The notes: a model not told the origin generated them from the letters alone. A stretch of DNA of 64,000 nt from Oxytricha trifallax (GCA_000711775.1 ARYC01001216.1:1-64000); one strand, 5' to 3'. Positions 13,878 through 26,573 are shown, numbered from the stretch's first letter. Numbers and translations are program-made.

Positions 13878-14562
13878 TCAATATAATCAATAAATAGTGA
13901 ACAAAAATATAGCTTAAAATTTAGTTCTACTAATAATTTAATGTTACAACATAAAAACTTATATATTATTGTATATCTTTAGATAAAATTAATTTATATG
14001 TTAATTTAGTATGAATGATATTTTAATTCAAAATATAGCTTTAACTTATTAGTAATTATATTGCAATTTAAAGCTATAGATAATAAAAAGGTAATACTTA
14101 TAATAAAAAATTATAAATCCTTTTATTTTTAAAATAATCTTTTTTATATTTATTACTAATAACTATTATTTGAAAATTTAACTTATTTATTTTTAAATTG
14201 TATTATATAAAGTATTTTTTTATTCTATACAAAATATATAACATATGTATTATATCCCTTAAAATTAATTTTCTTATGGATTTATTGACATTGCTTCTTA
14301 AAATAATAATTTATTATTAGAGAATAAAAAAATAATCCCCATTATAGATAAAGCACATTAATTTAATAATAAAGTAGAACTGGTAATCAATTTAATTTTT
14401 ATTTAGAAATTTTTATCAACATTTATTTATGATGTTAGAAATATTATGTAAATTTGTGCAACTGTTTTATAAAATTATATTGCTAAATCCCATTTAGTAT
14501 CAATTATAATTCTAAAATTAATATATGATATTAACTGATTTCAAGCAAAATAAATAAGTTTA
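13878..14562. other. AT-rich spacer between two divergent loci
   Basis: About 690 bp of very AT-rich sequence with no coding signal. It separates the 5' side of the minus-strand coiled-coil gene from the start of the plus-strand one. It would carry both upstream regions. No distinct promoter element was recognised. Confidence 0.5.
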
Positions 14563-16411
14563 ATGGAAAATTCAAATTAATAACAGCACAACCACGAGAG
14601 CAATAACGATCACTTACAATAAGAGGATTTAGCAGTCGCACTTGTTGTATATGATGACAAGAAACCCTTAATCAATAAATATTTCAAAGAAATTCATGAT
14701 AATCTAGATCTCGAACTCTTTAATTTAATGAGCAAATAAGTCAATGACTTAAATTAATAAGAAATACAGAGAATCAACGATGATTAATTATAGATAGGAG
14801 AAGAAAATTCATAGTAATTTGTGGAGTAAGAAAGAGCCAGAATTAAAAAAGTAGAGATGGACAGATTCAAGGCAAAATAAAGCGTAGTGCTTAATCCTGC
14901 GCTGGAATAGAAAATTCTTAACAGTGATTTGGCTATTGCCACAGTAAATGATAACTTAGCTACTTCGCCAGTTAAGAAACTCAACCCAATTGAGGAGAAA
15001 GCTCTCAAAGAGTAAAATCTAGAGGAAGCGAAACTATTAGTGAAGAAAATTAATGAAGAGAAAAGAGAAAGGGAGAAAAGGCGAAGAGAACTAGAAAGAC
15101 AAGGATAAGAGAAAACACAAAAAGAAATTGATGAGAGACAGAGGAAGCTTGAAGAAGATATACAAAGAATGGAGGATGAAAAGAACAGGAAGAGAGACAT
15201 GATGGAGTAAAAGATCAAAGAGAGGTAAGAGTAGAGGTAACTCTCGCAATAACGAATGGTATTTGAAACAAAGAAATTAGGCAAAAAACCTAAGATGTAT
15301 TAAGAAATCGAAAGAAAATTTACTGAGGAGTAAATGATTCAAATAGAGAAAGAAAGAGTGGAAAAACTGAAGGAGATTAAGGATGTTCATAAACCAATTA
15401 ACAAAGACGACATAGAGAATCATTCAAGAAAATATGAAGACTTAATGAGGCAAAAGAAGGAGGAACTAAGAAAGAAGAGAGGGTTCGAAACGTAGTATGA
15501 GTCAACTGATAAGCTTGGGAAGAATTATAAGTCTAAGTTTTATGAAGATATAATGAATAACGAAAAGGAGCAGAAGGAACAGCTTACACGAGAGAAAGTC
15601 GAGCGAAAGAAAATGCAAGATAAAGTTGGCAGTTATGCAAAGTATGTGAAGGAGATGTATTGGCCACAAGTCTCAGAACAAAAACGTATGGAATTGGAAT
15701 CAGTGAAGGAAAATCTCAGACACCCTATCAGAAGAGGAAATGAAGAGGACAATACCATGTACTCAGCTCCAGGTGGCTATCAATAGAGAAAACCAAATAT
15801 TATCAGACATGGAACAGCAGATAACAGAATATCATACAAGAATTAGGCAGTGGCTGCTAGTGTAAGAAATCTACACAATAACTCAAGAGATGATAACACT
15901 TCATAGCATAGTCTAATTTCTATTATAATAGTTTTATTTTTTAAGTGGTAACAGAAACTATAACGGATTTTTATCAGAGCCAGATAACTACTTGCCGCCC
16001 ACAGAAGAAACACAAATAAAGAAAAAGATTCAACGCAGAAACCTGAAACCTCTTATGTAAAATTAAAATCAGCCAGCCCAACAAGATCCCAATGCCAAAA
16101 AGCCTCCAAAAGACTACCTCAGGGAATTCAAATCAAAGCGCAACAATGACAATAACTCTAAACCTGCAATGCTTCAAATGGCAGCTTAAGATATAGAAAA
16201 AGTGATGTCTAATTCTCAACTTACTGATATGGAGAAATATAACATGGTTAAGATTAAAACAGACTAACTGGAGAAGAAAGCCAATTTAGAGGAGTAGATG
16301 ATGAATGTGCTTGGATAAAATACCAATAGGAATGTTGATAGAACCATTGAAGTCAATGACATGTATATTGAAAGTATTAAAGCTAAACTTATGATGCTTG
16401 ATTAAATATGA
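14563..16411 (+). CDS. Charged coiled-coil protein, about 600 aa
   Basis: ATG 14563 opens MENSNQQQHNHESNNDH. The frame runs to TGA at 16409 with many TAA/TAG codons read as Q. After an N-terminal domain (DLAVALVVYDDKKPLINKYF) comes a long E/K/R helix (about residues 150-330), then MYWPQVSEQKRMELESVKEN, an N/Q-rich linker with KPPKDYLREFKSKR and a C-terminal helix IEVNDMYIESIKAKLMML. One 34-bp IES interrupts it. The antisense frame 14784-15284 is a shadow. The trichohyalin-like composition and conserved-looking islands suggest a cytoskeletal or ciliary protein, but I cannot name the family. Confidence 0.8.
15910..15943. other. IES with pointer AGT, 34 bp
   Basis: AGT occurs at 15910 and 15944. 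Excision of 34 bp joins NTSQHS to GNRNYNGFLSEPDNY in one frame. Treating it as a GT-AG intron (GTCTAA...TTAAG) gives the wrong frame, so an IES is favoured. Confidence 0.75.
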
Positions 16412-16572
16412 TATATAATCGACTTTATTAGTTATATTTATAATATCCTAAGAAATAATTTCTAATGAAGGATACAAAATAGCACATATAAATCAGTTGT
16501 AATTATAAGTAAATTGTCATATTTCAGTTTTGAATCTTTGATTTTAATATTCGTCATCTTTATTTGAATAGA

Positions 16573-19500
16573 TCATTACACTTCTATGGATATTTGCTCT
16601 GTGTATTTGTGCTTCTTCTTAAATTAGAATAATTATAAATCTTTATATATTTTTATTTTCAAAATTTGATCAAAGTCCATATAATAATCAACCTCTTATT
16701 ATTAATTAATCTATGGAATGCTTTAATTATCTTAATTATTAGGTTGCTATTATTATGATTCATACTCCCCTTACAGATTAGAGGGTCTCTGCTATTTAAT
16801 CTATTTCTATTGAAGATTAAAAACACAGTGTTCATCGTAACTTTGAATTTTAGCATTAATTAAATCAATATCCACTGAGTCTTTCCTTCTTACATTGCCC
16901 TCGCTTTAAACAACATCTTTAACTTCGTCACCCGTGTCTTCATATTTAATATCTTCTTTACTTTCTTCTTAGTTTGCTTATTTATTAATCTTATCATTGA
17001 TTTTTTAGACGTTAATAACCTCATAATCAATCATTAACACTGTAATTGTCAATACTATATTAATTAGTGTAATTGCAAGATACTCACCAACTGCTGCTTT
17101 ATACTAAATAACTTCAATATTAGGCATTTGTAGCCAGAACACCAATACCAGAATGAATAGTTTAGGAGCAATCATGTTAAATATCATCAATTTAATCATC
17201 ATTCTTTTATACACATGATTGTGAAGAATTATGTTTATGTTCAGTTTTTTGGATTTGAAGAGTCTTGACTTTAATAATCTGTGAGAGTTCATTGTTAAAA
17301 AGCCAAAAATTATCATTAAAAATTTGTGGAAATTTGTTGCGTTTTAAGGGAGTGCTTGGTTTAAATTTAAATGCAATTCATCCTTGTTTTCATTTGTATT
17401 CAATAATTTAAATAAAATAATTAAAACCCGTCATATAATTAATAATGATGAATTTAGGATTATCATGGAATTTGATTTGAAAAACAATATCAAACAATCA
17501 TATATATATTATAATAAATTTTGCATTATAATTTTTAACTTAATAGAAATTAATACATTACTCTATATTATATCTTTTGTTCTTATTTACTGCTCTTTTG
17601 AGATACTTATTGTTCTGCACTTTTTATAACTTGTAAAATTTGCCATTTTTATTTTCTCAATACATTGAATTTATTATTTATTTAATTATAAAATCAATAT
17701 TCTCCTTTTTTATATACAATCGTCGTATCTCCTTTCTCATAAATTTGGCTAATATAATGAAAACCAAATAAATTGCGAGTATTATAATCGGTCTTGTATA
17801 GTCAAAAAAAAGATTTTGTTAACAATTAAATATAATTAGGTTTCCTACTAAGAAAGCTCTACGAAAATTTTAAATACTAAGGTATGATATTAGATATTGA
17901 CTTGAAAAAAATAGATAATTAGCATAATGGATCTTATTGCTATTATTTTATTATTAACCTTTATGATTGATTTAAAATAATAAAATATTATTGTATTTTA
18001 ATTTTAAGTTTCATTTGGAATTAAGTCAGGTTATTTATTGTTCACTACTTCTATCGCAAATACTTCATTTTCATATTACTCTTATTTCTAATCCTCATTG
18101 TTAATACTAGAAGAGTAGTCTAGTTAAATCTCACTTATTTAATATTATCTTATTTATGAAATGTGAAATAATAATATAATTATTATATTAATACTTATGT
18201 TAATATCAGATTAATTTAGAATTTTCTCAAATGAACTGCTTAATTCGTGTTAGAAGCTTAGTCTGTTGTCTATTTCATTTAATTTATCTGTTTTATTTTA
18301 TGAATTATCTTTGCTTTTCTCATCAATGATTGGCTATTGAGTATTTTTCTTAAATTTTATGGCTTTTTGAAGAGATTAGAGAATGAGCCTTGCTCTAATA
18401 CATCCTTTGTTTACTTGCTCTGTACTTCTCAGCCAGTATATTAAAATATATTTTGATAAAAGAATGTCAAATATATGGTTAGAAACCAATTCTAGCTTAT
18501 TGTGATGATAATGGAGGATAATTGGCAACCATACATGTCAAACCCAGTTGGTTCACCAACCATAAACTTAAAGCTGTAAAATATCATCATCATCGTACTC
18601 ACAATCAATTAATTTAATTAAAAATTTAAGTGAAAGGGTAATAGATTAATGATATTGAATATTAATCAATTTAGAATATCAATTTTATTTGAAATAATGT
18701 AAAACTTTTTATAATTTCAAATAACAATTAAAATTATCCCTTTAATAGGTTTATTTACTTTGAAAATGAGAAAATTTTAAATATCATAGAGTAATCAAGC
18801 AAAACATTTAATTAAAGATCATAAATAATAGTTGTATAAAGATAACACTATTAAGACAAAATACAAATACATAAACAATATGCTAATTAGGTATTTTTAT
18901 TTAACATTTATAGTTAAAGCATTTAGTATATGTTGTGTATTTATAGAATATATAATTTAAATATTTTATATTAATGAATGAATGAAATGTCTGAAACTAT
19001 TAAGGTAAGATTTAAAAATATTTGAATGTCTTTATATTTCCTGCATTTTACCATATCAATCACTAATATTATCAATAATACTAAAAAGAGCAATGATGGA
19101 ATGAAAAAGTAAGGCAGATATATAAATCCCTCCAATTTCGAATTATATACATATCATAAATTAATTGTTAATTATATATATAAAGTAAAAAGTATTCTAT
19201 AAAAATCTATTGTAATTGCATCATATATTAATAAATAAATGAGAATTAACAGCATCGGTATTGACTTCAGCTATAATTGTATCTGGTTGAGTATAGTAAA
19301 TAATATCTAAACAGTATCCATCAATGGATATCTTTGATTAACCAATACACTCTTTGAAGCACATTCCATCTTAGTTGATATATCCTTCCATATAAAAATA
19401 AATAAAAATTTGAATTCATACATTAGGCACATTTAGAAGAATTTGAGCATTAGAGGCAAGAATCTATTAATGTAAAAATTATAAATAAATCATAGCATTA

Positions 19501-22474
19501 TGTGCACTTTCCTTATTAATTAAACATTCCAATAGGGCATTCATTTTAGCATTTGAAGTTACCATAAATGTCATTAAGTAATAAGTATCCATCCTTGCAT
19601 TAGGTACAATCTCTCTATGTTGTACATTTGCTATATTATATACAAATATTATAAATTATTTATTATGATAATTAATCGTGTATGCATTTGTTGCAGTTTG
19701 AAAAACAATCGGTACATAAATTATCTTAAGTTTTAAATGTACCAACAGGACATATATCATAACAACTATCTGATAATACACTTCCATTCTCATTAAAAGA
19801 GCTATAGGGTGTCAAATAAGATTAAGCAGGATTATCACATTTGAGACAATTATCAGTATTAATGTAGTCACACTTACTGCAATTTTAATTTTAACACCCT
19901 ATCGATACTATTACTGGTTAGTAACTTCTCTGCAAAAGAGTAGTATAATTTTCATCTTAGTAATTGTAAATGTGAATAAATGGGCCTGGAATATTCGTGG
20001 TCAGATATGTATTTTTGGGATTCATCGATTATCTAAGAAACTGAGCAGATTTTGATGGATTTTTGCAATTTAAGATTATTTTATTGGATTGTTAAGTAGC
20101 ATCTGATCTTGCATCAAATCTTACTTATCCAGATGCGGTAATTAAAAACTATTTTATTTGAATGCTTAAAAACTAAAATAAGGTAGTTAAGCTCTTATTG
20201 GTCTGAGTATCTTAGCAATTTAAGTAGTAATTTGCTTCTAAGAGTATAAATTAGATTGAGTAATCTAATCCAGTAAGTATAAATTCATATAATGTGAGAG
20301 CATTCTCAGTAGTTGATTACTGATTTAACTACACCTCTGTCAAGTAGAGATTTCTTTGCATTTGAAATTTGTATGTCTATTAGAATTTTGCCACTGGAAT
20401 AAATACACTATTTTCATTAATTTATGGAATAAAGTAGAACTTAGCAATAAATACATTCAATACAAGTTCATCTAAACCCAATGGATTAATCAAGCCATCA
20501 ATCATAAAAGAAATGTATGTCTTATTACTTAATACTGCAGGTTTTCTAATATAAATTGTACTATCTATTATGTAGCAACTTAGGTAGTAACTAGTTAGGT
20601 CCCTGCAATAAAATTGGCTTGCATTTTGAAAAGTTTAGAATTTAGTGTTTGACTAAATTACTATGAAGTCATCTGAGCTAATTATTGTTAATAAATGTTA
20701 TACAATTATTTAACTAATATTTTCAAATTAAGAAATTATATACAAAAATTCAAACAAATATATGAATAGCAAGTGCTCCTCTTCTAAATGAATTGGTTAA
20801 TAGGTGTTGTTAGTAAATTTATCGTAAAATTAGTCTGTACTTTACTGTGTAAGATTCATGCTAATATATATTTTAGTAAGCTAGTTTGTTTTTTAATTTG
20901 ACAAGTAGATATTGAGTAAAAATAGTAGAAAAAATCGAATTATATTTTAAAATACACGATTAATGCAAGCTATTTTAATGTTAATCTATTTAATTATATT
21001 AAAAACTACTCTATCTCGAAATAGTCATAATTTCGAGATAGAGTAGTTTTTAATATAATTAAATAGATTAACATTAAAATAGCGTGCATTAATCGTGTAT
21101 TTTAAAATATAATTCGATTTTTTCTACTATTTTTACTCATTAAATAATTAAAAAGAATATGTATATTCGTATCTCCAATGAGTCCTATTTGATCATTAAA
21201 ATCAATATAGACACTTTACTTATTCTATTATTCCCAATATTAAAGTTTACCTTGAATAGGTAAATAAAACATAATGTTTATTTCTAATTGTATGATAAAT
21301 AATTGTGTCCTTAAAAATAGGAAAAGGAGGAATTTCTTGATTAATCGCTAATTAAGTTAGTTCATTATTTGTAAGAATTTTCACTTAGATTATTTAATAT
21401 ATATACATTTAAAATTTAAATTACGTCTTACTCTGTCAAGCTGCTGATGTTCTTAGTTGGATTTATTTGTAGATTTTAAATTAGAACTATCAAAGTTTCA
21501 TTAAATACAAATTATAAAATAGTTTACATTTAGATATTACTACTAACTAAAACACCTATAATATACTTATATCAAAATTAAAATAATGAATTTATAAATA
21601 CAGACTGGCTGGAAATGTAATTTGATATATTTAAAGTGATTCTGTTTTAGGTATTCTCTCCTTAAGTCAAATAATAAAATGTAAATCATAAAAGATGAAG
21701 GAGTTACTTGTATAGAGCTTAAATTATTGAATATAGATGGCATTGTCAATTGCATAGATTGATATTCAATTAATAAATAATAATTACTCAAATTAATATG
21801 TTTGAGCGTATTTTTCATTTATTTTTAAACTTATCATCATACTAGTAGAGTATAATTAGTTTTATAAAACATCAAATTAAGAATTAAATATTATAAGTTG
21901 TTGTGTTAATTGGTAAGAATTATATCTAAACTAACCTATAGATTAATAATGATCTTGATGATGATGATGATTTAAAATCAAATAAATTTAACATATCACA
22001 GTTTAATACTAAAATTAAACCATCAATTTTAGTCGTGACGTAGATGTATCTGAATGAGTTGACGTGGCAAACTTCTGTGACGTGGCAAGTCGTGAACTAG
22101 AAAACTCCGAAAAAACCAATCTCACTATCACCTAGTCTCCTCCTGAATCAAGATGTCGCCAGCGTACTCTGGGGACAGAGCTCGTAGAATTCAACCAATA
22201 AAAATCTTAAAACTAATTTTACTCATTAATTTGTTGTTCACTGTCTTAAAGAAATCTTCTCTGTAAATTATCATTATCAATTTATTTCTAATGATTAATC
22301 TTGGAAAGATACTTTTGTTATGTTTATTATTCATAACTGTTTACTAAACTAATCTATAAATACTAATTATAAATACTATGAATATGACATTTTTGATAAC
22401 ACATTATAGCTTAAAATTTACCCAAAAGTTACACTTACTGCAAATACAAAGATCAGAATGTAAGATAGTTTCAT
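16573..22474 (-). CDS. Cys-rich receptor-like multi-pass membrane protein
   Basis: On the minus strand, ATG 22474 opens a signal peptide (MKLSYILIFVFA) followed by a GTAAGT donor. Next, between 21.8 and 19.7 kb, come secreted-type segments. A furin-like/growth-factor-receptor Cys repeat region follows at about 19.9-19.2 kb (CTTQRDCTQCKDGYLL, CQNECPIGMFNQQGKCTQC). A strong TM helix lies near 19.1 kb (IPSLLFLVLLIILVIDMV), with more hydrophobic segments at 18.5 kb and 17.3-17.0 kb (FILVLVFWLQM; AITLINIVLTITVLMIDYEV). A long acidic, Q-rich cytoplasmic tail ends at TGA 16573-16575. Frame breaks between blocks imply many IESs or introns, and a 229-bp palindrome lies inside. The blocks are collinear, but I cannot exclude two adjacent genes. 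It is probably a surface receptor; the ligand is unknown. Confidence 0.6.
20912..21140. repeat. 229-bp near-perfect palindrome inside the receptor gene
   Basis: The arms of about 110 bp run from TTGAGTAAAAATAGTAG to the complementary CTACTATTTTTACTCA. They meet at CTATCTCGAAAT...ATTTCGAGATAG around 21026 with a loop of about 10 nt. Only a few mismatches are visible (for example GCAAGC versus GCGTGC). It sits between coding blocks of the Cys-rich gene, so it must lie in an IES or intron. The termini resemble the palindrome at 10144-10276. Confidence 0.85.
22020..22200. other. GC-richer block with repeated TGACGTGGCAA
   Basis: A GC-richer stretch with TGACGTGGCAA at about 22062 and again near 22079, plus two more ACGT-type motifs (CGTGACGTAG, GTCGTGAAC). 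It lies just downstream (minus strand) of the signal-peptide exon of the receptor-like gene. Minus-strand frames are open for only about 55 codons. It may be a coding segment of that gene or something separate. Confidence 0.35.
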
Positions 22475-22734
22475 CAATGTTTATTGCTATATTGTCTCTA
22501 CTTAGCTATTTCTATTTCTTTGGTTTTACTAAATTAATTATAATTTTTATATAAAAATCCAGCATTAATATTTTGCCTCATTCATAAGCAGTAGTTGATT
22601 ATAGATAATTAGAAGTTAATTTGATGGGTTAAATATTTATTATATTCTTACATTTATTTTAAAAATTCTTAATTATCTTATTAACTAATTGATATGATTA
22701 GAGATATTTCCCTATAAAAGTAAATAATAAATAA

Positions 22735-24767
22735 ATGGACTCCTAGTAGCAGGATTACGATTAGCGCCTTTAATCTTAACAACAGTAGAGGCTCAACTTC
22801 TACTAGTCCTCCACTACTAAGCAAGATTATTTTGAAAGCAGAATTAACTTCTCAAACAAAATCAGGAGAGATACTAAGAACTCAATTATTCAGAGAAAGA
22901 GACTCAATCTTCCCATTAATTTTATCAACAACTTTCCTTATGTTTAATTTGTTTGAATGGAATTCAAGCTGATATGATGATTTAGACTCAGGCCTAAAAT
23001 GTCGGCAGCAACAACCTGATGGAAATGGGTGATTCCCAACAAACTCAAATCCAAGCTCCTGTTATCTCTGGAAGTTAAATGATTATCATTGATGGTTAAT
23101 CGTAAGCTCCTGACCAACATTAAAAGGTTCTCACTTTGCTTCAGAAACTGATTGGCTTGCCAGTTGATTTAGCCCAAACTAAAGATTAAAAGCAAAACCT
23201 TTAGTACTTGAGAGAACTTAGACAGGCTTTAATCACTCACTAAGATACTTAAACCTTCCACTAGTTCATATAGAAGGGTGGAATTCAGGTCTTAGCGGCT
23301 TATTTGAATGATTAAAGTGTTAGCCAGTAACTTTAAGAGGAAGCCATTTGGGCACTTACAAACATGTCGATTTTCAGTGGACAGTATGAAGCTGAGTTTC
23401 TAATTGTTTGTGATGCTCTCCTCATGATCCTACATTCTACACTTATATATCTATATAAAATTAAATTTGTTAAGTTAAGAATCTTGATTCTGAAAAGATT
23501 GAGAACTTAGGGTCTGTTCTTAATTTGAAATAGCAAGCTCTTCAAACTTTGGGAAATTTGGCAATAGATTCTGAAAAAATGAGATAGAAAATTATGAACT
23601 ACAACCCTCAAGTAAATGGATTGAAAGTTATCATTGATTTGATGTTCTTCAATAGAGTCTAACTTAGTGAAATGTGTCTATGGACTTTGAACAACTTCAT
23701 CATAGCTGATCCAAAGTATATAATCGTGTGCATCTAGGAAGGCTTATGCAAAGCAATTGTGCATACGATGGACAAGATTTAGAAGAAAACTCCTGAATTA
23801 ATGTCTGAATTGTTGTGGTGCTTGAACTATATGACAAACAGTGAAGATGTAGTAATATTCGAAATCTTGAAAGAAATCCCAGATATTCACAAAAGAGTAT
23901 CCTCAGAGTTGCCTTATGCTTCCCAGTAGTTTGATTTGCCATTTATCAGACCAATCATTAGCATTATTGGCAACATAGTTCCTCTACGTTTGGAGTATGG
24001 TCATGAGTTGATGTATGATGAACGTTTCCAAACCTTTCTGTTGACTGTGTTATTCTAACCAGATGAAATTACACTCTACAAAAAGGAATGTCTATGGGTC
24101 CTTTCCAACATTCTTGCAGGCCCCTCAGAGCACAACTTCGAGTTTATTCTAGAGAACAAGAATTTACTCCAACAAATCATCAACCTTGCAAAGTCGCAGG
24201 ACTATCTTGTCAAGAAGGAAGCACTGGTAACTCTATACAACTTGTGTGAGAATCATGAAAATAGATACCTGCAAAAAGTGATGTAAAAAGATCCCTCATC
24301 CGCATTTTTCTCTGTATTAAAAAATTACTTTAGCTCCGATCCTTATCTGCTTAAAATAGCTATATCATATTGCTCTCTCATTTGTGAGAAATACCCTGAC
24401 ATTGCCATTAAGTTTGAAATATAAACAAATCTATCATAGTTTACAGCATATAATACACTTGATAAGCTAGAATTTATTTTAAGTTAATCTTCACTGAAGG
24501 AATTTCTGAGATGATTGAGAATATCCAGTACAAATTTGAGAATAACCAAGAGTTAGTGATGTTGTCAAGTTCTTTCCTGGAGAAGTTCATTTATTCACAG
24601 AGTCATGATAGCGACCTCCCACTGGATGATAATAATATTGCTTTTCTTTTTTATGAATAAAATAGTTAATTCAATTTTAAAAGCATATGCTATTCTACAA
24701 TATTAATGCATAGTTGAATAATAACGGTAGTAACAATAATAATTAGCAGATGAGTTTTAATATTTGA
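22735..24767 (+). CDS. Importin subunit alpha (karyopherin alpha)
   Basis: Armadillo-repeat nuclear import adaptor that carries classical NLS cargo together with importin beta. ATG 22735 opens a Q-rich leader and an IBB-like basic segment (NKIRRDTKNSIIQRKRLNLP). ARM repeats follow with the typical Trp-Asn signature: AIWALTNMSIF, ALQTLGNLAID, CLWTLNNFI, LLWCLNYMT, CLWVLSNILAG, ALVTLYNLCENH. The C-terminal helix LDKLEGISEMIENIQ and an N-rich tail end at TGA 24765. One 50-bp GT-AG intron-like segment and three pointer-bounded IESs must be removed. Each removal restores both frame and ARM pattern. About 590 residues, a little longer than the usual 520-540 because of the Q/N-rich ends. Family assignment is firm; the paralog is not determined. 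Confidence 0.9.
22942..22991 (+). other. Intron (or IES) in importin alpha, 50 bp
   Basis: GTTTAATTTG...GACTCAG. Removal joins NNFPY to AQNVGSNN in frame and avoids an in-frame TGA. The GT-AG ends favour an intron. Confidence 0.6.
23434..23486. other. IES with pointer ATTCT, 53 bp
   Basis: ATTCT at 23434 and 23487 in the same codon phase. Excision joins CDALLMILHS to EKIENLGSVLNL. The interval is AT-rich and has no GT-AG option giving the right frame at these points. Confidence 0.75.
24470..24495. other. IES with pointer GAA, 26 bp
   Basis: GAA at 24470 and 24496. Excision of 26 bp joins LDKLE to GISEMIENIQ and skips an in-frame TGA. A longer repeat, GAATTT at 24470/24500, leaves the stop in place and was not chosen. 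Confidence 0.7.
24634..24698. other. IES with pointer AATATT, 65 bp
   Basis: AATATT at 24634 and 24699. Excision joins LPLDDNNI to NAQLNNNGSNNNN in frame, leading to TGA 24765. Confidence 0.75.
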
Positions 24768-25109
24768 TTATTAATATGTTCGTGAGTGATTTGTCTTACT
24801 TTTAATTCATAAAACTAGTTCAATATATTTATTATTTATAATATTTATGAATAAACTTAGAAAATTCGAGAAATTTCTTGAGTTAATATAAAAGAAGATC
24901 TAATAAACCATTATTATATAAAATGCTAAATAAAATTTAGAACTAATTATATTTCAATTAAATATGGTTTAGTTAAATTGTTAAGGCAAAGTTAAATCTA
25001 AAAACTAGCTAATAATATAGGAATCACATACTTGTCTAAATGCTAAAATATAAGTTTATCTAGGAGTTTTTCTGGTATATACATGAGCAGGTATATATTG
25101 GTAGGTCTT
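24768..25109. other. Convergent spacer between importin alpha and DnaJ
   Basis: About 340 bp of AT-rich sequence between two stop codons of converging genes. No coding or structural signal was seen. Confidence 0.5.
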
Positions 25110-26304
25110 TCATCTGTACTTGATTTGATTTTTAGAGGATTTCTTGTTGCCAGTTTGCTGCTAGTCATTGGCACCATCAGTCAGTTGGTAGGTATTACGT
25201 TGTCGTCTACCTTGGCCATCATCGATGTCCTCTGTCACATGAATCACTTTGTTGCCTTGCTCATCCCAAGTAGTCTTCTCGGTCTTGGTCACTTTCTAAC
25301 CGTTTTGAATATATGTTTAGGTCTTAACTGATTAAGAACCTGGACCACCACCGAATGAACTTGCAGAAGAGAAGGATGTAAAGCCACTACTTCCTCCAAA
25401 TCCTCCTCCGCCAAAGAATTCATCATTACCAAAGCCACTTCCAGCACCAAATCCACCGAAGCCTCCAAAGCCATTGAAACCACCGAAGCCGCCAAAGCCT
25501 CCCATTCCGAATGGATCATTCATTCTTTGTTGTTGCTGTTACTGTTATTGTTGCCCTTGGTTTCCACCTCTGCGGCCTCCCATACCGCCAAAACCTCCCA
25601 TGCCTCCAAAGCCACCAAAACCAAAATGACCGAACTCATCATCATCTTCACCGTCATCAAAGAAATTAGCGAAAGGATCTCTGTCACCAAAGAAATTTTT
25701 AAACACATTTTCAGCATCATGGAAAGTGAAGAAATCGTGATCTTGGAAACCTCTAAAGGACCCACCAGTTGAACCACCACCTGAGCCAGCTTTAGGTAAA
25801 GATTAAATACGTGGAATAATGGGTATTATGATACTTACGATTTAATCCTGCTTTTCCGTGCTTGTCATAGATTGCTTTTTTGTCAGCATTTGAGAGTACT
25901 TCATAAGCCTCACCAATCTTCTTGAAGATTTCTTGAGCTTAATCTTCATTTCCTCTGTTTCTGTCCTGCAATAAATTGTTACAATCAATCATAAAGTTAA
26001 TGAATATTCTACTTACTGGATGCCACTTGAGTGCTAGTTTTCTGTAGGCTTTCTTGATTTCATCTTCTGTAGCTGTTCTAGGAATACCAAGAACCACGTA
26101 GTAATCATCTGAGTCATGATGATTGTCATCTTACTGTTGTTGCTAGCCTTCTTGCTTTGATTGTTGTGGATCTTTCTGCTGCTGTTGCTGTTTTTACTGT
26201 TCCCTCTGCTACTGCTGCTGTTGCTGTTGTTAGTACTGTTATTGTTACTGCTGTTGCTGCTGTTAGTTGGTTGCTGATGAAGTTGTCTTTCTTCTGGATG
26301 CCAT
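25110..26304 (-). CDS. DnaJ/Hsp40 class B co-chaperone, poly-Q leader
   Basis: J-domain co-chaperone that stimulates Hsp70 ATPase and delivers clients. ATG 26304 ([13 protein letters not shown]) leads into a poly-Q tract built from CAG, CAA, TAA and TAG codons, which explains the GCTGTT-rich plus-strand sequence at 26,110-26,270. The J domain follows ([20 protein letters not shown]) with an intact HPD loop (KWHPDRN) and [19 protein letters not shown]. Then come an FF-rich linker, a long Gly/Phe-rich region (25,330-25,640) and a C-terminal tail with [13 protein letters not shown] is at 25110. There is no zinc finger, so it is class B, and the Gly/Phe tail recalls the DNAJB6-like group. Two GT-AG introns of about 50 bp; no IES needed. 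The Gly/Phe region makes several spurious frames on both strands. Confidence 0.92.
25790..25838 (-). other. Intron 2 of the DnaJ gene, 49 bp
   Basis: On the coding strand GTAAGTATCATAA...ACCTAAAG splits HGKAGLN from the SGGGS linker. Confidence 0.8.
25966..26016 (-). other. Intron 1 of the DnaJ gene, 51 bp
   Basis: GTAAGTAGAATATTC...TTATTGCAG falls exactly inside the HPD motif region, between KWHP and DRNRGNED. Confidence 0.85.
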
Positions 26305-26573
26305 GTTGTTAGTGTAAGTTGAATGAATTTATTATAAATTATTATAATAAGAATCTAAGATAACTTAATTAATTATGGTTGTATATTTAATTTTGTGTTC
26401 AACTACTAATTTCTTGAATATTCTAGAATATTCTGATTAAATTACTAGCATTAGTAATTTATTTATACTATTTATATAATTATGGCTAATTAAAAATATC
26501 AATTAGCAACATAATATATGAATCATATAATATTTATTCATCGTAATTTCCCTTTGTAATTAATAAAACTTTT

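Noticed and set aside
14784..15284. 166-aa minus-strand frame rich in S, F and L
   Set aside because: Antisense of the E/K/R coiled coil. The plus frame is continuous with conserved-looking blocks and a good start.
15910..15946. GT-AG intron interpretation of the break in the plus-strand coiled-coil gene
   Set aside because: Splicing GTCTAA...TTAAG leaves the downstream conserved block out of frame. The AGT pointer excision keeps it in frame.
25289..25780. Several open frames on both strands over the DnaJ Gly/Phe region
   Set aside because: They are shadows of repetitive GGT/GGC/TTC codons in the minus-strand DnaJ frame that carries the J domain.
26100..26280. GCTGTT-rich tract as a microsatellite
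   Set aside because: On the minus strand it encodes the poly-Q leader of the DnaJ protein with mixed CAG, CAA, TAA and TAG codons.
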